A DNA stretch of 64,000 nt from Haliotis asinina (taxonomy: Eukaryota > Mollusca > Gastropoda > Lepetellida > Haliotidae). The stretch lies in contig NC_090281.1 in assembly GCF_037392515.1 (NCBI RefSeq), forward strand, positions 52,492,753 to 52,556,752, given 5' to 3'. Below the pieces are notes generated by a model. It made no database searches. It saw only the letters and a program-made list of their open reading frames with translations, and was not told the DNA's origin. Of the stretch, positions 27,941-39,984 are shown piece after piece. A program made the position numbers and the translations under genes. Positions within the stretch are counted from its first letter, which is position 1. Each line of letters starts with the position of its first letter.

Positions 27941-29670
27941 CATGGCCAACCACAGCGTGAATTTTCATTGTTCCTGATATTCAAGATATCCTGGCACCCC
28001 GGGGAAGACACAAAGAAGAACTTGGCAGATTTCATATTTGATGACCTTGCCCATGTGAACAAACTTTTGGGATCCTGGATGGGCCATTGAAAGAGTTATT
28101 TCTTTTTCTCCATGAATGTTATGTTGACTGCCTGATCAGCATTGTCAACTTCAAGAATCCTTCCGGTGCACCACCTGCCATCATAGATAGCAGCTACATA
28201 AGAACCATTTGAGTATTCATGATCAGCTGCATCTTTAGGGTCCACTTCACCTGCTGTTTGTGCCTCCTCTGTAGGACCAGCTTATGGATCTTGGACTTCT
28301 GTTGCCAAAGAATGTGTCGCTGCAGATCGTGGACAGATGGTGTGGTTTCCAAAGAGTGGAATTTTTCCGGCTGGTCTGGAGATGCAAGAGACTCCATGCT
28401 CCAAGTGTCACACAGGCCACATGAGATGCACACATCACAGTAACAATTTACATCTCTTACACTGATGCTTGAGGTTCCATGGCCGACTACAGCGTGAATT
28501 TTCATGGTTCCTGATATTCCTGGCACTCCGAGGAAGACACAAAGAAGACCTTGACAGATTTCATATCTGATGATCTTGCCCACGTGAAAACACTTTTGGG
28601 ATCCTGGATGACACACTTCCCACTACGGACAGCCTCATCAGCCATACGTTTAGCTGTACCGCCTAATCCATCACATGGTCCCTTGCCAGACCTGCTTCAA
28701 AATAGTTCCATCGAGCTTTCATCCCACAAATTGCTGATGGTTTGCCACTGTGTTGAAAACAACTTTGTTCCTGTACTGACTTGTTGGACTGTCTGTCCAA
28801 TAATGGATTCTCTCCACATTGTCATCTAGTGCCTTACTATCAGGCATCAACGTGTGAAGTATTGCAATAACTGTAGAAGACGCATAAGATACTTCATCAG
28901 ACACAGCAACAAAACTCTGATGGGTCAGCTGACCAGCATCATTCCTGTAGTGGACTACATTCGGATGAAGAGTCACTCCAGTGCATTGATAACCTGTGGC
29001 GACATAGACAGTCTGGGAACTGAGCTGATTCAAACATCGACACTTCTTGAGGATTTTCCCAGAGACAATTCCATGCAGAAGAGGCGCTTTGACGTTTTCA
29101 TTTCTTCCTTAGAGTGAATGATTTCGGAAATAACTAAGATTTTTCTGATTTTTCATTGTTCATTTTTGTTGATCTTGCCTTGCTTCAGCATTGCCTCAGT
29201 TTTGCTCTTTGGGGTACTGGTTGATCCTGCTGCCATTTTTACATCATGTCTTTTTACTTTTCTTTTCAGTGAGTAGTATTTCTTAGATAATTCATACTGT
29301 CTAACTTTGAGGTCTGCAATGGTTCTGTATGCCTTTGCCTTTTCTCTGTTTGTTCTACGTCTAGGCCTCAGTCTTGTGGCATTTGGTCGGGGCAACCGAA
29401 CCACCAACTGTTTATGTGAAGCTGCACCCTGGCTCTCGCAGCCACTTGTTTCTAGTTTGGGTTCATTTTCAATTACTGCAGCCGCAAGCAATGCTTTCTT
29501 TTGAGACAGGTGTCTCTTCAAATTAGCAATATTTTTTAGGTTTCTTTTCAACAAATCGTTGCAATTTAGTTGAGATGACGGAACATAATTTTTACGCCGT
29601 CTCCTTCTTTCTTTCTCAAGATATGATTGTTTGATTGGATAGAATGTCTTAATCAGCTTTTTGTGATATG
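27941..29670 (-). pseudogene. Broken transposon-derived gene (DSPTSQYRN / GKGPCDG family)
   Basis: Several minus-strand blocks follow one another in the order expected of a single protein. A basic, coiled-coil-like N-terminal part (about 29660-29153, rich in EKERRRR and KRKVKRH) comes first. A central block (29033-28719) ends in the motif HYWTDSPTSQYRN. A glycine-rich block (about 28700-28585) has GKGPCDGLGGTAKRM. A Cys-rich block (about 28500-28400) follows, then a C-terminal block (about 28230-28105) with YVAAIYDGRWCTG. I recall this motif series from a large uncharacterised family in molluscs and cnidarians that behaves like transposon genes, the Asp of DSPTSQ being a plausible catalytic acid. 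This copy is broken, with at least three interruptions. A second, diverged copy of part of its 3' region lies at 27941-28086. Terminal repeats of the element were not found. Confidence 0.65.
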
Positions 29671-31117
29671 TACATCTTTATTCTGTAAATCTACATCAAA
29701 TGTCACTATTCGCTTCATCATTTTGAGATATTTTCGGTCACACTAAGGTGATCAAACATAAAGGTGTTTCGGTAAACATATGTATCAGTAAACATGACAC
29801 GTGGTTTGACAGTGTAGTTTTCTGTGGCAATAACGGAAGTACAAGTCAAGCTGTCTGCGCAAGCGCAACAGTCAGGTGTTGGCGATAACTGGTCGCTAGC
29901 CAGAAGCCTTCGCAGTACTTCCAGTGCAATGTTATGGTTGAATGAACACGGCGCGCCTCACTCGGAGGCTCAGACAAAGAGGAAACAGGATTAACGTGGA
30001 CGCTCTTTGATTTTGGCACATTTAACAATATAAATAAAGTTATTAACACATTTGCTCTTCTATTCTTCATTATACATTTTATTTAATTTGACATTAAATT
30101 GGCATTATCTATGGTAAATCACGTTTCTGTCTGTCTGTCTTCCAGTTTAATACAATTAGAGAAGTTCAGACAGTGCACCTTAATGATCTTACTGTTCATG
30201 GCGATTTGGTAGAGTCCCATTAAATATAAGAATCCGTGTCAACATGTTGTCCTTTTGACATCTACTGAGACGATCAAACTATCTCATGTTTTATATCAAT
30301 ACATTGGTCGTGACTATGAACAACATACTACGGTATACCCTTGGTTACACTACATAAAACAATTATTTGACAGAATCAGTTTATCTGAAATATAATAAAT
30401 CCCTCGCCATTTTCTCTTTAGTTGGTGACTAATTTAGTCGGTGAGGAATTCAGTTATCTTTTAAATGTATATGACTAAATTCCAACATATAATCATTCAC
30501 CCCCTAAAATATTGCAATTGGGCCATGTTATCAACACTTAACAAGGTCGTGTCGCCCGTCAATTTTAAGCTTAGCAAATGTTTATCACCATTTACCTCTC
30601 GCTTGCATAAATTGATACGTAAATAACTCATCATGGCGCATGTTTATATTTATGTACATTTATGTACATTAGTTAATATTGTCAGTTCTTTGCTCTTGTA
30701 CCACCGGTGGTGATTTATGAAAATGAAGAAGTGTAAAGTTCAAAAGAAGCGAAGATTATAACAATGTTTTGAAAAGAATTCTCTCTACTCCCGCCACGGA
30801 TTATGCTGCCCGGCACCTTATCTTTAGGTTTGGAGGTACATGTACTTCCCTAATTAGCTCTTCTGGGAAAACAGAACAATACATTTTAGCCTTCATGGGA
30901 CATCTGGAAAATAGATTTTAGCCTTCCCGGTTCGACACCATAGAACCAGGGATACTCTACAACAGGGATAGGTCACTCGCTTGCTTTCTTTACCATTTGT
31001 GCTAATTAACGTGTGCCTCATCATGCTCCAACGCACACAATGACTTGGCTCATTCCCAGTGCAACTTCAGTTGTGTTTAACAGAACTTCAGCAGTTTATT
31101 GTATCAGCCGGAGTTTT
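29671..31117. other. No gene seen
   Basis: About 1.4 kb without a supported gene. It may include the 5' flank of the broken transposon gene. The minus-strand frame at 29846-30070 has no family features that I recognise. Confidence 0.5.
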
Positions 31118-31235
31118 GCAATGAATGAATGAATTACAGAAAAAGTTAAGAGCAAGATTTATGTGAATGAATGAATGAAAGGAATAAAGAATGAAAGAAA
31201 GAAGTACACATGTGAATGAATGAAAGAATAAATGA
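31118..31235. repeat. GAAT/GAAAG microsatellite
   Basis: Imperfect runs of GAAT and GAAAG units (for example GTGAATGAATGAATGAAAGG) occur in three clusters over about 120 bases. Confidence 0.85.
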
Positions 31236-31429
31236 TACACCGCGACTTTCCTTCCCAAAACATGTTAAAGAACGCAATTTTAAGTATCGCGAGAACACGT
31301 GTTAACATCAGCTAGTCCTTTTTTTAAAAAAAGATCTACTTTGAGACATTTTTGTTTACATTTATAATTAATTCAGATATCTTATTACATGTTTAGAATG
31401 GAGTGGACATTGACAAAATATTAACTGAC

Positions 31430-32155
31430 ACTGTCACACACACCTCAAAAACAGAAAGTGTAAAACTGCCACAGTGCGTTCTAAAACACATTTCCAATTT
31501 TGTCAAATAATAAGATCAACAAGACAGAAAGAAGTTATGGAACTATAACCCTCAAGCATCACAAGCATCAATGGCGAATCAGATAAGATGGGCGATATGT
31601 CATATTTTTCACACACCTCAAATACACCCTAACATTTTGTTTTAGATTTAGAAACTATCACTATTACTTGCAAACACACTTCACCTGATAGTATATTCCC
31701 CTCATATGAATTAAAGGTGCATGCGAAAGATGGTTTGAAGAAATAACTAGAAACACTCAAACAACGGCGTGTAGCATTTCAATGACGGACCAGGGCAGAT
31801 CGGCGATATGTCACATTTTTCACACACCTCAAATACACCTAACACTCTTTCTAAGATTATGGTACTATCACTAATACGTGCAAACACATTTCACCTGATA
31901 GTATATTCCCCTCATATGAATTAAAGGTGTATGCGAAAGATGTTTTGAAGAAATAACTAGAAACACTCAAACAACGGCGTGTAGCATTTCAATGACGGAT
32001 CAGAGCAGATCGGCGAAATGTCATAATTTTCAGACACCTCAATTACACCCTAATAATTTTCAAGGCATAAAACTGTCACTATTACTTGCAAATACCTTTC
32101 ATCTAAAGATATGTTTTCCTTCTAAAAATTAAACGAATGTGTGAAAGAAGTTTTT
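31430..32155. repeat. Roughly 210-bp tandem repeat, about 3.5 copies
   Basis: The anchor CACACACCTCAAATACAC and its variants recur at about 31439, 31610, 31821 and 32031. Spacings are about 171, 211 and 210, so the first copy is shortened. The two central copies are very similar, sharing CACCTGATAGTATATTCCCC and a run around ACAACGGCGTGTAGCATTTC; the outer two are more diverged. No open frame runs through it. The gradient of divergence suggests the middle copies were duplicated last. Confidence 0.85.
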
Positions 32156-32880
32156 ATCTTCTTCCCATCTATCGTCGCGGTGAATTGAGAATAGAAGCCA
32201 TGGAGTGAGCTATAACATACCGACTTGAAACGTTACAGCAAATCCACTGTCCTAATACGGACACTAATACCAAATTTTTTACTTAAACTGAGGTGGCAAA
32301 ATAGTTAACTTATCTTCTACATGTAGGATTTCAGTTGTTACAACACTCAGCGAACTTAATCCATTGTTGAAAATAAACCAGGCTTAATCTTAAATACTAT
32401 GCTGCCACCATATTGGCTACACCGATTACGTTACGACCCGAAACATACGTTCAGTGGCTTTTCGAGGAGTTTCTCCTCCCTTTCTATATGGGCTCCCTGA
32501 TAGAGAACACCAACATAATGTCTTCTGTCTGGGAGTTTGGACGCTCCTAAATATATTTATACCACGTATTTGCCTACACTCAATATACTTCAGACATAAT
32601 GTTATTATTCCATTAAACATGACAAAGCCGAACACACTAGGTTTGAAAATTAAATTGGTTTATTTCGTGTCTATTTAAACTGGGCCACGTTTTGGCGAAT
32701 TGGACGTTAAGATAAAGGAATTGCGTTAAAGTCAGAAATTATTTCTGATGGTTTCCGTAACCAAGGTACTTAAGGTCATAGATGATTTGCATTCTGATTG
32801 CTTTGCTTAATTTGGCACAATGGTTTTGCTTCATAAGGGATGTCGTCAGCCGACTGACGGAAAATAGCCAGTGGTGCAGC
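32156..32880. other. No gene seen
   Basis: Unique DNA. Two overlapping open frames on opposite strands near 32426-32678 show no family features, and neither has convincing splice context. Confidence 0.5.
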
Positions 32881-33100
32881 CAGTGAGTTAAGTGTTACGC
32901 CGCTCTCAGCAATTAGGCGGCGTCTATAAATAATCGAGTCCGGATCAGACAACCCAGTGATCATCAACATGAGCATCGATCTGCAGTTGAGAACCGACGA
33001 CATGAGTGCACCCAGTGCCTCACCACCCGATCCCATTACTCGCCTCTTACGGCAAGCATGGGCTGCTGCAGATCGATTCCAATTCCGATCTTCACAGGTT
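32881..33100 (-). mobile_element. SINE family B copy
   Basis: Reads from the tail (GTGAGTTAAGTGTTACGCC) through the conserved core (AATAATCGAGTCCGGATCAG, then CATGAGCATCGATCTG) to the CGCCTCTTACGGCAAGCATG part. This is the minus orientation if the tail is taken as 3'. The copy is diverged. Confidence 0.85.
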
Positions 33101-33426
33101 CATCCACAATTGAAGTTTCAAGAAGCCACGTTGTTGCCTAGCGACAAGACTGGAATAACATCCTCAGACTTCTCATGCAGTTTAAAAATGCAAATATAAG
33201 AAGGTATATATGTACATAGATGTTATGGACTGGTCACTCAATGCCCACTTTGTGTCGGTTGTAATACTTCTTATTTGTGTTCATATCTGATGATGACTTT
33301 ATATACCATGTGTTGATTTTGCACCCGGAGCGGGGGTAAAACCTAATGGTTTTTGCCTTACCTCGTCACGCCTAACAAATCCGGGTTTATTCGGATATCT
33401 GTCGAATTGCCCCAACTACAAAATAA
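33101..33426. other. No gene seen
   Basis: Spacer between two SINE copies of different families. Nothing is recognised. Confidence 0.5.
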
Positions 33427-33694
33427 GTTAGTGAGTATAGTTTAGTTTTACGCCACACTCCACAGTTATGCCAACTAGCAGTATTCCAGCAATATCACGG
33501 CTGGGGACACCAGAAATATGCGCCACACATTGTACGCATGTGGGGGAATCGAACCCGGGCCTTCGACATCAATCTTCGCACATGGGATGCGATGACATGA
33601 CGCCCAATACTACAAGCATGGGTCCCACCAGTTTAAACTGGCAAGAAGACGAGTGACAAGCGGACGCTTAAACCACCAGGCTGCCCCACTGCCC
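33427..33694 (-). mobile_element. tRNA-derived SINE family A copy
   Basis: On the minus strand it has a tRNA-like head with a B box, GGTTCGATTCC (complement of 33545-33555), then a body (ATATTGCTGG region) and the tail GTAAAACTAAACTATACTCA. The head is interrupted by about 40 extra bases (around 33600-33650) compared with the other copies in this window. The tail is the same type as in family B. Confidence 0.8.
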
Positions 33695-34135
33695 TCTTGC
33701 GGGAAGGACTACACATGCTGAGTGACAGCGGTGCACTACACACTCTACATCACTTCCTAGACTGATGCGGTGTGCCAGTTTCCTGTCTTCCAAGAACTAC
33801 ATTGTGCTTGGAAGTCCATATTGGAAATTCATGGGGATGTATTTCCATATATGTAATTTACACGTGGGTGTTAGCTGGAAATAATAGACATGGGGACTTT
33901 CCCGAACCTTGTGTTAATATATATCCCAAACTCCCTGATGGATGAGCTCTAACCCGTCCAGCGCTCAGCCTACACGGTGTACGAGGGTGCTGTGACTGAC
34001 ACCACGATCCCCTAGGTCTGTCGGAACCTAGTCGCAAGGACGTATCTCCAGAAACATCTGGTCCTAAATCTACCTGTGGTACCTTGACTTGTAAAGGTGC
34101 GAGTCTGAAGAATAAGTTCTTGGTGACAACAGACT

Positions 34136-37040
34136 ATGGCACCATCCCAGGAAGAATTTGAGATGACCAAAGATTCAGTAGAGTTGGACGAGACAGGTAC
34201 TTCCCCACGGTAAGTTTCGCGCATACGCACAATGTATGACCCACAGGCAAACTGTGGCGCAAATGGGTTGCGGAGCATAGAGAATATAGCGAAGAAAACA
34301 AAGATTGGCACTTTGATGTTTTGTGGGCAAGTACAAACACGCACGCACGTTCGTTTACATGACCATGTTTAACTCACCCACTCACAAATAAATGACGGTC
34401 TCCAAGACTATGTAGATCACATTACACGCATGCACGCACAACGTGTACATCGCTATACCCAACGGTGGGTATTGGGACAGAGCTACACTGGGATAATGTT
34501 TAAAACAAACATGAATTCTGACAAATCCTACCCTACTTTGGATCACTGACGTGAACAAGAAGGTGGGTGGGGATTGGGGGGTGGGGTTGTTTGTTTGCTT
34601 TTGTTTTTTGTTTGTTTGATTGGTTGTTTTTTTCTTGTACCTCTATGCATAGATCGCATTACTTGTAAGTTTTATATCTAAACGTCACTGACGGACACTG
34701 TAATTAGTTTGGTCAAGGCACGCAGTTATATAATTGATACTGTTTCCAGACATTTTCAATAAGTATATCTATGTGACTTTGACCTCCAGGAATGTAGCGA
34801 CCATACTTGAAAAAAAAGACACGGGCTTACACATGGTTGTTGCTTTAAAGTCTGGACAAGCCATCAATACTATCTAAATATGAAGCTTTGTAACCTATTG
34901 GGCCTACACGGAAAATGGCTTGCTACGCGCCTGACCTCGCCTGACATGTCTCCTTGAATGCAGGATTGGCCTCTACTTCCGGTAGTCGTGTGGAAATAGA
35001 TAGTGGATTCGGAAGTTAACTGGAGACCTACTCTTGAATGCGCACAACACACCGTAGCACTTGTGAATATATAGTATATGGGCGTGTATTCAAATTTAGA
35101 GGAAGTATGCCACAGCCTTTCGCCAAACTCAGAATTTACCACGAAGAATACACAATTTGAAGTTTCCGAGTGAGGCGTAAAGTAACTAACACACACACAC
35201 ACAGAGAGAGAGAGAGACAGACAGAGACAGAGACAGAGAGAGAGAGAGAGAGACAACAAAGATGATTTTAATTAGTTGAGTTTGTGTCGAATTAAAAACA
35301 TAGAGGGACGATCATAGTACACTGGATATACTGCAATCACAGTTTTAATTAATTCGGATTCTCTGTTTTTACAAGCCATTGTGTAGGGTTGTGCCCTTCG
35401 AAAACTTCCATCATGGGTTCAAATCCTGGTACGCCCTGATGTGTCTGGGTGCGTCTCCACCATAAGGAACTCTCCTATGTCACTGAAGTGGTAAATACCG
35501 AACACGTGCATCACACAGGGATTCCCTTGCACATTAAGCTGATGTTCTGTGATATAACAAAAATGCTGTTCAAAAAGACCCTAAACCCAACTACACCACT
35601 CACTCTCATTTCACAAAGTCAGAACCAGTCTTGTGTCCGTGACGAGCTAACGCACCCTCCACTAAGCCAGATCATTTATCAAAACAAAAATTAAACAAAA
35701 TTAAAACACAGCTATGACATTTTCATGACATATGATATACATTGCGGATTGTTCTGTCTGTTCAGGGGCGGTGGGGTTAGCCTTGGGGGTTAAGCGTCGC
35801 TCGCTATTGGGTTCGATTCCCCACATGGGCACAATGTGTGAAGCTAATTTCAGGTGTCCCCACCCATGATATTGCTGAAATATTGCTTTAAACGGTGTAA
35901 AAGCAGTCACTCACTTTTCTGTGCAGCAAACCAGACAGAGATGATACACCCTTCGCCATCCTGGAAGCCGACGTGACGGAAACCGACAAGCCGGAAACCG
36001 ACGAGCCGGACGGGAACCTGGTGAGTACAGACGCCACCACAATATAATCAAAGCCATATGTAAAGCAACTACAGGCATTTAATTCATTTTGCAGGCTTAT
36101 ATGTAACGCCACTGGTATAGCATTCAGTATGCTTCAAAGAACTCCTCAGATACGGCGTTGTCCCGACACGGTTGTGATTGTTGGGAATGTTCCACTTTGG
36201 AAATCAGGACCAGGGCGTAGCTACCATTGTTGAAAAAAAACGCCCCGGCTTGCTTTATATTATTTTGAGTTTACTTGGTTTATATTTCCTTTTTCCACAT
36301 ATTTTTAAAATGTTTTCTATTAAACCATTCTCTGCTGTAGGGTTCCATGTAAGAATGTCGGTGTCATACACATGTGTTTATGGCAAGGGGCAACTTCACG
36401 TATCGGTTCGGTGACTTGGTAGATTGTGTGTCTGCCTATAGTGGACATACACCGGTGCTCGTTATACCGATCGCTTGACCAGACTCGTTTATGTACTCGC
36501 TAGAGTCACAGCTGGAATACGTGAAACGTAGAGAACAAATAAATGGAAAGAAACAGTCAAACGTACCGATCATTTCTAATCAGACTCTCCTAATTGTAGG
36601 TTGCCAAACCTGGGCAGATGAACGAGTTTGGTGTTCGGAGAACCACTGTCCAGAACATGCTTGACCTGGCTCTTGTTGCTGCCAACATTTCCCAGCTGAG
36701 AATCATTCTGACTGTAAACCCAAGCTACCTGGACTTTTACTACTTAATGCTGTCGTGCGTGTGTCTATCGCTTGGCTGTCAGGTGTTGTTTGCCATCATT
36801 GTCCTAGCTCTGAAGATCAGAGAAGATCTAATAAATTCCGTGTCACGTGACCAGGAAGGACAGCAGGAATCGAAACGACTGACGCGAGACAGAGTGACCG
36901 ACATATTGAATTACTGTTCAATGGCATTAGTTCTTTTGGTGCTTCTGTTAAACATGGTAATCAGTGCTTTCGTCAATGTGAGAAAGAATTCACCCTCAAA
37001 CAAAATTGTTCAAGAGTTTACCACCGGTGGTTTGTTTTGA
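34136..37040 (+). CDS. NINJ: Ninjurin (NINJ1/2-like cell-surface protein), three coding exons
   Basis: Coding exons at 34136-34209, 35927-36020 and 36600-37040, with introns GTAAGT...CAG and GTGAGT...TAG; phases join exactly, giving 202 residues. The start is fixed by an in-frame TGA four codons upstream. Residues 1-62 are acidic and polar, as in ninjurin N-termini, with a small repeat ETDKPETDEPD (about 43-53). Residues 71-94 (TTVQNMLDLALVAANISQLR) are the ninjurin amphipathic helices, followed by membrane segments at about 102-127 and 161-182 and a short polar tail. Ninjurins are known as homophilic adhesion proteins; NINJ1 oligomerises to rupture the plasma membrane in lytic cell death. 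Odd points: a loop of about 30 charged residues (130-158) between the membrane segments, and a SINE ending 12 bases before exon 2. Which vertebrate paralogue it corresponds to cannot be told. Confidence 0.9.
34565..34586 (+). other. G-quadruplex-type motif in ninjurin intron 1
   Basis: Four G-runs (3, 4, 6 and 4 bases) separated by loops of 1, 3 and 1 bases lie on the sense strand of the intron. Folding is a prediction from the pattern only. Confidence 0.5.
35188..35253. repeat. AC / AG / GACAGA compound microsatellite
   Basis: (AC)n passes into (AG)n, then GACAGA units and (AG)n again, all inside ninjurin intron 1. A low-complexity open frame on the opposite strand here is an artefact of the repeat. 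Confidence 0.95.
35764..35914 (+). mobile_element. tRNA-derived SINE family A copy at the ninjurin exon 2 acceptor
   Basis: The tRNA-like head has an A-box-like TAGCCTTGGGG (35778-35788) and a B box GGTTCGATTCC (35810-35820). The body (CACAATGTGTGAAGC, then ATATTGCTG) and the tail (GTGTAAAAGCAGTCACTCAC) follow. The tail ends at about 35914, 12 bases before the acceptor AG at 35925-35926. Part of the polypyrimidine tract of ninjurin exon 2 therefore adjoins, and may derive from, the SINE. Confidence 0.85.
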
Positions 37041-37132
37041 TCTGTTGACCAAAGTTCGCGTGAAATGGAAATTTAAAGGTCCTTTTAACAATCCAAGTTG
37101 ATTGTCGATATAACTGAATTATGAAAGTCTAC

Positions 37133-37138
37133 ATTAAA
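37133..37138 (+). terminator. Possible poly(A) signal for ninjurin
   Basis: ATTAAA 93 bases after the ninjurin stop. A second candidate, AATAAA, is at 37719-37724, beyond the G-rich tract. Which is used cannot be told from sequence. Confidence 0.35.
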
Positions 37139-37297
37139 GAATTTGTCAAAGAACAGATGCTTTATCCCTATTATCTTATGTATGTGTAGTTCGTTTATGG
37201 GACAGATCGACTGATCTCAGCACATTTCAGCACATGTATGAACTTATGAGACACCAGTTGCAGTAATGGTTGTACTTAATTGTTCGTTTGTTTGCTT

Positions 37298-37390
37298 GGG
37301 GGTGGGGGGTGGGGGGAGAGAGAGATAGAGAAGGGGGTATATATCAGTATGACTGAGGGGGGGAGAAGAGTGTGTGTGTGTGGGGGGGGT
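37298..37390 (+). repeat. G-rich low-complexity tract downstream of ninjurin
   Basis: Long G-runs broken by single T or AGAGAG, with a short TG run, lie about 260-350 bases past the ninjurin stop on its sense strand. It could form quadruplexes. The open frame across it is low-complexity and not a gene. Confidence 0.7.
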
Positions 37391-37505
37391 GTTTGGTTGT
37401 TTTTTTTCAGGGGAAGAGGGTCTGTTTATTGTTTAGAGGCCGCAATATCTCCACTATATGTCATTGAACTGAAAATATTCGATCGACGCATTTGGGATAC
37501 AGTTA

Positions 37506-37600
37506 CAAGTCAGTGAGTCTGACCACCCGGTTGGTTGCCTCTTACAACATGGGCTCCCCGTTGTTGCAGACCAAATCTGCCCCGAATCTTCTCGGGCGCG
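37506..37600 (-). mobile_element. SINE family B fragment
   Basis: AAGTCAGTGAGTCTGACCAC, GGTTGCCTCTTACAACATGG and TCTTCTCGGGCG match only the non-tail half of family B. The core and tail are missing. Confidence 0.65.
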
Positions 37601-38143
37601 TTGTAGACCCACTAGCAGGAGCAGCAGCAGCTACAACAGTAGAAGAATTAAAAACTATATATTTGATGGCGGAAAATAAGTAACATTCATTTTACGAACT
37701 CAGTATGTGATATTTTGTAATAAAATCGTAATCATTTCTGACTTATCATTCAGTTTCTATCAGTGGACATGCGCCCATCCTTCCTTGAACCCCAACCCCC
37801 CACCTATATTGGGACAAAGTCACAATTTCAAGGAAAATAGTACGTTACGGAAGCATGAGGCATTACGTTCAGTCGAAAGCTCTTCCGTGTGAGAGAAAGT
37901 GACCCAGATGTCAAGTCTCGCTGAATGAACGTACGTGTCGCTGTCGGTGTGGGTAGCTACATATATGTACTGAGACCCACATATGTACCCAGGAACGTGT
38001 ACAGGAACATCTGAATACAGAAACGGACCACAAGCCAGATTCCTGCCATTTCGTGATAAACCAAATCACAGGCTACCTTCAGCATGCGTGACCAGATCGC
38101 ATTATTCCGGAACACGTCGAATAGCCTTTTTGCCGTGAATGAC

Positions 38144-38365
38144 AGAGTTAATTTTTACGCCGCACTCTACAATATTCTAGCGGTGGTCTGTAAATTATCG
38201 CGTCTGGATGAGACAATCCAATAATCAACAGCATGAGCATCGATCTACGCAACTGGGAGGCATGTGTCAAGTATGTCAGCGAACCTAACAGCCCGATACC
38301 GTCAGTCGCCTCGTACATCAAGCATGGGTTGCTGAAGATCAATTCGGACCCGGATCTTCGTTGGT
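38144..38365 (-). mobile_element. SINE family B copy
   Basis: GTTAATTTTTACGCCGCACT, then ATTATCGCGTCTGGATGAGA, CAACAGCATGAGCATCGATC and CGCCTCGTACATCAAGCATG, in the tail-first direction. A moderately diverged, nearly full copy. Confidence 0.85.
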
Positions 38366-39984
38366 GTCTTTTGTATGTTAGGAGCGAGTTGTAACGAACG
38401 TAACAAAAGATGAAAGTTGTAAAACACGTCGCCTGGGAAAAGTCGTTGTGCCTGCCCCGCAAACTATAACTGCAAGAAGCGGTAGTAAAATATCACCTGT
38501 ATTTTATGCGTCACACAAAGGCCGAAACTGGCATCAGGTCGACATAATGTCACGTACAGTGATCCCCGGTGCTGGGAACATGTCATACTGGTTGGTATTA
38601 TATTCCCATCGTGGATTATGTAGCTCACAAGGGAACCACGATTCCTTATGAATATCAGACAGTGTGTTGTGTAATACTTCAGTTAATCTAAATAGCATCT
38701 CTTTCATTTCAGTTGTGTGTTCACTACTATTTTCTCCTCAATAACAGGAATTCTAAAAGTCATAACAAATTATTTTAAATTACAAGATCTGTACAAATAT
38801 CCTTCGTCAAAGCATCCCATTGTCTATTCAAGTATGGATGGTGTACACATTTCAACATAATTACCAACATCTGTCCCTGTGCTAATAAAAAATCTATTAC
38901 TACAGTAAGGAGGAAGATTTCTAACTATTCTATGCATTCACTGTTCAGAAAACAGTGGCAAAATAGTGCCAAATGAACACAAGGATAAATGGACGTATGT
39001 CCCACACTGACTGGGAATCAACTCCAGGTTTCAAATCGCCCGCCATCTTGTTCCTATGTGTGTCCACGAATTTAAACAATCAGTGCCACGCCGCAGCATG
39101 ATGCTTCCCTGACTGACGCTATCCCCTCCCCGGACACTCAAAATCCGACCCCCCGGGTTTACCCAGCGTCATGCTCTGCTCCACAATGCAGTATTTATAA
39201 CACCTCGGGCTTTGTCCCAACCATGGTCCTGTAAAACCTTCACGTCTGCTTGCAGGCAAACACGCATTGTTCTTCACCATGTCAGCGCCAGACCTTGGGA
39301 TGTCAGTGACTTGGGAATTACATGCTATTGACAGGATGATAGCAAATCTGCTTCATTTCGTCACATTGTTGTATACAGATATGTGTCTGGCTCTTTGTTT
39401 TTTGGGGGGTTTTTTGTTCAGAAGGACAGGGTGTGGTGTCATTCACACCTCCAAGCCTATTCATATCAATGCTTCCTGTGCTCGCCTGTTTGAGGCGACG
39501 TTTTTCTATTATTCGTAATTTACGTACCGACCTAATAAATTCAATTCTTAAATATTATAAAATATTTAGTCATATCACGATTTAAAAAATATAATTTAAG
39601 GTACTCCTTAATCGAAAAATTGACGTAAAAGATAAACTTTATATGTATGCCAAAATACGATATCACAAACTGAAAATACCACGTTCAAAATGTATTATTG
39701 ATATGAATGAAATGAAATTATGAAAACATCTTGTGAAAAACACATCATGTTTTGTTTTTAAGTATAATATGCCATTCTGAAAGTAGGTCTTCATACGCTC
39801 CTTTCTCTCCCTTTTTTCGTACAAAGACAATGCACAATGACTTATTCTAGACATTTCCTGGAATTTTTAAATTAATCTTTACTATTTTTGCAGAATTTTA
39901 TCAAAACATGTATTTAGATCTGTATCCACATCGTACATGTAAAAAAAGTATGTATGTGTTTAATTTTTGCACCTGGAGTAGTAT
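38366..39984. other. No gene seen
   Basis: About 1.6 kb of unique AT-rich DNA. A frame at 39267-39518 lies after a TATTTATA-like box but shows no family features or splice support, so I leave it uncalled. Confidence 0.45.

Noticed and set aside
39267-39518. Possible small gene after a TATTTATA-like box
   Set aside because: No family features, low-complexity middle, and no splice or poly(A) support.
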